This document shows positions 56,993 to 62,000 of a DNA stretch of 62,000 nt, piece after piece. Source of the stretch: Symbiodinium natans. Lineage: Eukaryota > Sar > Dinophyceae > Suessiales > Symbiodiniaceae. The notes beneath the pieces are model-generated. The model was not told the DNA's origin. It worked only from the letters and a program-made list of their open reading frames with translations, and ran no database searches. Numbering within the stretch: the first letter of the stretch is position 1; every line of letters starts with the position of its first letter. The DNA lies in the NCBI GenBank assembly GCA_905221605.1, contig CAJNDS010002182.1, positions 1 to 62,000 of the forward strand. The letters run 5' to 3'. Position numbers and translations under genes: made by a program.

Positions 56993-59900
56993 TGACATGC
57001 TGCGAAGGCCCGACTTTGCACTTGCGGCTGTGCGACGCAGGCGCTAGTTGCGACACCTTGCACGCAACATCACCGCCATCGATGAAACGGCAAGCGTTTT
57101 CAAGCACCGCCCTGCAGATTCAGAAGTCGCGCGCTCCTAGGCAAGAAAGGCTTGGCCACGACGGCATTTCCGCTCGGTCTCGCACTGAAGTGTGCACGTG
57201 CAGGCCTGCTTGGAGGGGTGATTCTCTGTGCTATTCAGGGCACCTCACCTTACGTGGCGCTTTCCAGCGCTGCCTCTTCTTGCAGCCAGCAAGGGGCATC
57301 CCGGAAGCTGGCACAGGAGGGTTCATAAGCTCAGCCAGTCTGGAGCTCAAGAAGACCGATGTCGGTGCCATCAAGAAAGGGCATTCGGGTGAGACCAGCA
57401 GAAACTTCTCTGCTCCTCCTGCTTGCACCGTGGCACGGCAATCGGAACTGGAAAGTGCAAGGCTTGCGAGCCTGGTCACTGAGAGGCACCGTTTCCGAGG
57501 GAAGCCCATTGCACAGTCCGCAGCCGCAGCCGCCTAGCCTGACGCCAAGCCCTCTGCACATGCCGCTCGTGCCTCTCAACACTTCAAGCCTATAGCTGCA
57601 GAAAGTTCCATGTAGGCGAAAACGCTCGAGAGCAAGCTGGACCGCGACGGTCTCCATGCGTCTGTCCTGAAAGGCACTACAAACTCTTTCGGAGGAACGG
57701 GCAAACTGCTAAAGCTCAACTCCACAAAGGGTCGAGCCCGGCAGGAACCGACTTGCTGCATGCCGACGACAGCATCGAAGGAAGAGCTGGCCCATCAGGC
57801 CATCCGGCTTTTGCCGGGACGGCAGGTTGGGGCCAAGCTTGAATGACGTGAGTGCCAGGCAACGTCGGCAGGAGCCGTCACGAGCACTGCGGGCAAAGGG
57901 ACTTGCAAGAGCCCCATGTCAGTGCAGTCGGCATTGCGTTTTGGGACTGCGTCGTGCTGGACGAAGCCAGGAGCGCGGCTGAGTCGGTGGCGTCCTGAGG
58001 ACGGCTCAAGCTGCATCTGCACTCTCTGCTTTGTATGCTGTGTCGCGAGTTGCCCGCCCGCTGCGGCGCTTGAGTGCTCATCATAAAGCCTGCTTGGTGA
58101 GGTGCTTCTCTGGGCCATTCGGAACCGACGGAGACTTGTGCTCACCACCCGGAGGCAAAGGGCATAAGAGGCAGAAGAGGGCTTGTCAGATGCAACTGGC
58201 CGTGCCTGCACTATCGGAATGGCACACTCGGACAGGGCCAACCCCAGCAGCCTCTCTGCTCCTGCCTTCACCATGGCCGTGGCGGCCGTGGCGCACTGCC
58301 TCGGAAACCCTGTTGCAGAGCGACCATCGCGACCAGACCATCTTGACGCAGGTTGGACACCTGGCCCCGCCGGAGATGCAACGCAGGCCTCACAGTGCGA
58401 CAACAAAGATCTGGGAAGGAATCCCTGCCCTGGCGGTTCTGGCGGCCCTGGCTGCACGGGGAGTGGGCCACTGCACCCGAGACTCGATAGATTCCGTAGC
58501 GGCGGGCACGGCGCGCATGGCCGGCTGGCTTTCAGGACCTTCGGAGGCGGACAACTTTCGGCATCTACTCTCAAAGGGCACGGAAGAACAGGCACGGCAG
58601 GGCCAAGGCAGCCAAACGCGCTTGCAGCTGAGAAGGCGAAACACTCTGAGTCCGAGTGTGTCAAGCCCGAACAGCGATACTGCACGTATAAGTGGGTGCG
58701 AAACGAAAGAATATGAAGTCCGTGTTCCGGGCCGGCCACCCTGCTCGAGACAGCTGCAGCACGGGTCGGATTCACTGCATGTGCTGAGCCAGAGAAGGAT
58801 ATCTCCTGAGCAAGTTGGCGGCACTGCCTGAACACCTGCACCTGGACGAGAGTGTGCGCGCTGCGGTGAAAAGCAGCTCGGCCACAGCAGGGCTCCACAC
58901 GATCATCGCTTGGCAAGCTGCCTGGCTAGCCTTTGGCGTCTCGGAACGTGAAACTCTGCATATGTCATACGCATGCTAGGAGTCGATTGCGGAGATGACG
59001 AGTTGAGAGGGATGAGAAGGCTGGCCGCCTTCTGTGACAGGCCACCGTGTTATGCCTTGTGGCGTGCCTCTGGGTCGGGTCGGGACATGGGAGCCAGCTG
59101 TCTGGCTCGGGGCCACGGCACAACTCATGACTGCCGGATCTGTCGGTGCTTCTGCACAATGCCCAAAGCCCCGCTCGATGCACTGGAGCCTACTGCTTCA
59201 GAACCGAGAAAAGATGGCAAAGGGCAAAGCGCATCAGCCATAGGCCTTTGCATCTGCAATATCTGTATGCTGCCAGGGGCATCGTGGTGATTCGGTGTGT
59301 CGCTTGCTGTCCCTTCTGCGCTCGCTGTGCTTCACATGCTCGACGACACACAGGGGCCTCGCGCGCAGCAGCATGCCCGGCAGCAGCATGCTCGGCAGCA
59401 CCACGCCCGGGAACCACATGCCCGGCATGCCCTGTCGGCTTAAGGGTTGTGGAGAAGCCAGCGCATGATGGGCACGCCGCCGGTGGCGTTGTGACGGCGC
59501 GCGACGGCTGACGCGAGCCGACATCTTGACAAAACACTTTCCGGACGCCTGCGAAGGTGCATTATGCGACACAGGCCTTGCCGGCACCGACACATTCAAC
59601 GGTAGCAGCTTGGCATGAACCCAGCCGGCTCTCGTATGCCACTGTCGGCTAGCCGGCGTCGCACAGCAGCTCGAGGCCTGAGCCATCATCGGCCTCTGAG
59701 AAGTTGCGAGAACTTATGTGGATGCACACCTCAGGCAAAACTTCAAGGGAAGGCCACACTCGTTCCAAGCAAAGCCATTCAGGCGACGCTTGGTGGCAGA
59801 ATTTATGCTCATGCAAATGCACTTCTCAGGTGCCTGGCCAACAGTCGAATGAATCGCCCTGCTCTGCACCCAAGTCTTCAAGGTCCCCGGCAGGGCATGG

Positions 59901-61734
59901 ACGGCTGGACCGCTAAAGTGAGCAATAGCTGGCCAGCACGATCCCCAACTTTCAAGACGAGCGAGCCAATGGCTTTAAGAGCCACTGCTTCGGAAGAAAC
60001 TCAAGAGGAGCAGAGGAGCGGGCAGGGGGCAGCTACACAAATCGTTTGGAATGCAGGTGAGTGTGGCCAGTGTGGCCATGTAGTCCAAGGGCTGCCTGGA
60101 CTGGGCCTAGGCCAGGCTTGCCGCGGCTGTGGGCGCCGCGGGTCGGAGCAAAGGTCTTGACTGTGACTGGCAGCAGCATGTCAGGCACTCGAGGTGCAAG
60201 GCTTGGGAGTTTGTACTGTGGGCATCGGCAGGGAATGACGAAAGCTTGCAGACTCTCCCTCCCTAATCAATGGGTAAGGCGGGTACGCCGATCCATAAAC
60301 AATCAGCGACCCTGTTCGGCCGTTAGCCTTCCTGAACCTGGGTCCTATGTGCACGAACTGCTTTGCAGGGACTGTTCTTGCAGTGGTGTGAACCCCTACG
60401 TTCGCAAGGACCCTGAATCAGGGCTAGACAGGCACATGTGCGACTACACATAAGAACGCAAAGCCGATGCATCACCTAAATCTTCAAGGGCAGGTCTTGA
60501 AAGAGCAAGCCCCCAGCACAACATTGCAAGGTCGTGGCTCAGTCACGCGTGCCGAAGGCCTAGGGCTTGCGCCTGCAATTCACTTCGGAGGGTTGTGGCT
60601 CAAACCCCCACGAAAGTCCTGACGGTCCCAACTGCGGTGCCTTGGACGGGACTTTGTTTCAGGAGGGCGCGCGCCTATCCGGAGCAACATTCCATTCTGC
60701 GCTGATGATTCTATGGTGATCATGTGGGCTTCTAAGGGTGCAAGAGTAAAAGGACAGGAGGTGGGGCCCTGGATGAGGCGCTGGGTCTGTCACGCGAAAT
60801 GCAGGCCAAAGCCATACTTGCCAAAGCCATACTTGTGTGCACAGCTGATTCGAGGAGCATTGCCAATGACATGGTCCAAGAACTTCACCCCCGGGGCAAT
60901 GCTGCAACATCTGGAGCAACCGGAACAAACAAAACGAAACGTTATGCTGCTTCACTTCCTGAGGAAAGGCGAAGCAGTGGCGGAGAATTCATGGATGAAC
61001 CAAGCTGAACTCCAAGCTGAAGTCCAAACAACAGCGAGTCCGCCGAAGGCACCAAAGCAACGAGTTCTGAGAGTCTCAAGAGCTGCCAGGGCCGCCAGGG
61101 CCGGTGGTCAAACTCAAGCGGCTGCGACCAGTGGTGGGCAAAGGTGCACAGTGGGCTTCCTCAGACCTGTGTTGCGCGCAGTGCAAGCTCACCGTAGCTC
61201 AGCAAGGTGTGCTGCATTGGATAAAAAAGCGCTCTTAAGGGCACTTATGTGACCGGCTCTCACTTGCAGCGGCTTGGCATCTAACAAGTTTGCAAATACA
61301 ACCATGACTACTGGTACAGGTACAGCACGTGGCCGCTCGCCCCTATGGATGTGTCGCTATAGCACTGCACACACCATTGAGCGGACGTGCTGACAAGTGC
61401 CACACAGGAGGCGACGCCTTTTTTGCTAAGTGAACTGCCATGACAACCGGTTTCTGCGCCAGGGGGAGTGCTCGGAGCAGGTGGGCCTGCTCAAGGCGTA
61501 GCAGTCGAGGGCACTGCTCCAGCCTCGCCCCGAGGCAGCAGATGGACATTGGAGGAGATGGTGCGTGAAGTTAGAAAGACAGGTGAAAGACAGGTTATCG
61601 ACTGGTATGTGCAACATGAAGTCCGGAGTCCAGCACGCAAAGGCTTCGCTGAGGGCCAGTTTCTGGACCGTCTAGCGCTGGATCTCTCCATTCTGTGGCC
61701 GGCGTGGCTCGCAGCGCTTCTTGCTAGCTAGATC

Positions 61735-62000
61735 ATGTGTTCAAATGCGCTGCAAGGTTAGCACCCCGCTTCGAGGGACTAGCGAGCAATCTGAGGACCG
61801 TTCTTGGCAACCCAGCTACGATAAGCTTGATGGAGGTATGCACGTGACGAGCGCAAGTGCCCCCAAGAGCTATCACCCAAGCAGCAAGTTGCAAGACATT
61901 TCTGACATCGAGCCCGAGGAACCGACGGATGGCAGTATAGCATCGAGCGGTGCGTCGCAGCAAAGGCTGGCTGCATGCCATGAGTCGATCACACACCCGC
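61735..62000 (+). CDS. Frame-conserved segment, unit copy 3 (truncated by window end)
   Basis: Same frame, open to the edge of the window: KLDGGMHVTSASAPKSYHPS, LQDISDIEPEEPTDGSIASS. It has the extra codon of copy 2 (DRSWQPSY) and the three-codon IEP insert of copy 1. Confidence 0.42.

Larger units (their letters stand above)
54987..62000 (+). repeat. Large tandem unit, copy 3 (incomplete at window end), mosaic
   Basis: 54987-57870 is close to copies 1 and 2 (offset 9746-9791 from copy 2). 57870-61440 is only distantly similar (for example TEKRWQRAK near 59205 against IEKRWQRAK at 39745 and 49905). From about 61440 to the window end the similarity is again high. The copy runs off the right edge. 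Confidence 0.9.

Overview
This window looks like nuclear DNA of a dinoflagellate, most likely Symbiodiniaceae or a close relative. Gene-like information occurs as short exon-sized pieces, not as long ORFs. Exon edges repeatedly show AG^G acceptors. Two introns reconstructed by protein continuity start with GC instead of GT. Several exons carry protein motifs I recall as typical of dinoflagellate predictions (a WSHSWHG...FLDKICINQ...RLWCVLEMAAFL protein, an NRF ectodomain with a GNPECWDASFTYERCC motif, a methyltransferase with VIDMGCGRGSY). Microsatellites, minisatellites and segmental duplications are abundant. I see no bacterial operon layout, no CRISPR array, no rRNA and no convincing tRNA. 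The family names come from memory of sequence patterns and were not checked by any search.

Layout. 0.4-4.8 kb (minus strand): probable multi-exon gene with a secreted NRF-type ectodomain, followed by exons with many hydrophobic segments; one putative intron holds an 840-base polypyrimidine tract. 5.2-9.9 kb: scattered exon-like blocks on both strands, including a two-exon membrane segment at 9.5-9.8 kb. 10.3-11.8 kb (minus): a glycosyltransferase-like block followed by a class I SAM-dependent methyltransferase block, possibly one fused protein. 12.3-16 kb: weaker exon candidates. 17.05-19.96 kb (minus): the best gene of the window, a multi-pass membrane protein with a TIR/HET-like core, split by at least two GC-AG introns. 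20.7-27.4 kb: isolated exon candidates on both strands.

28.2-33.6 kb is built from local duplications: a pair of about 1 kb copies 2.07 kb apart, and a 1157-base tandem duplication. 35.4 kb to the window end is an array of three copies of an approximately 8.1-8.4 kb unit (starts at about 35389, 45196 and 54987), separated by unique spacers of about 1.7 and 1.4 kb rich in simple repeats. Units 1 and 2 are nearly identical over long stretches. Unit 3 is close to them at its left end and right end but strongly diverged in between. The units carry fragments of plus-strand coding sequence: some are broken by different nonsense mutations and frameshifts in different copies, while one segment keeps its reading frame in all three copies with only in-frame indels.

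Confidence is highest for the repeat architecture, the TIR-like gene, the NRF exon and the methyltransferase exon. Many other exon calls rest on protein-like composition plus one plausible splice site, and are marked low.
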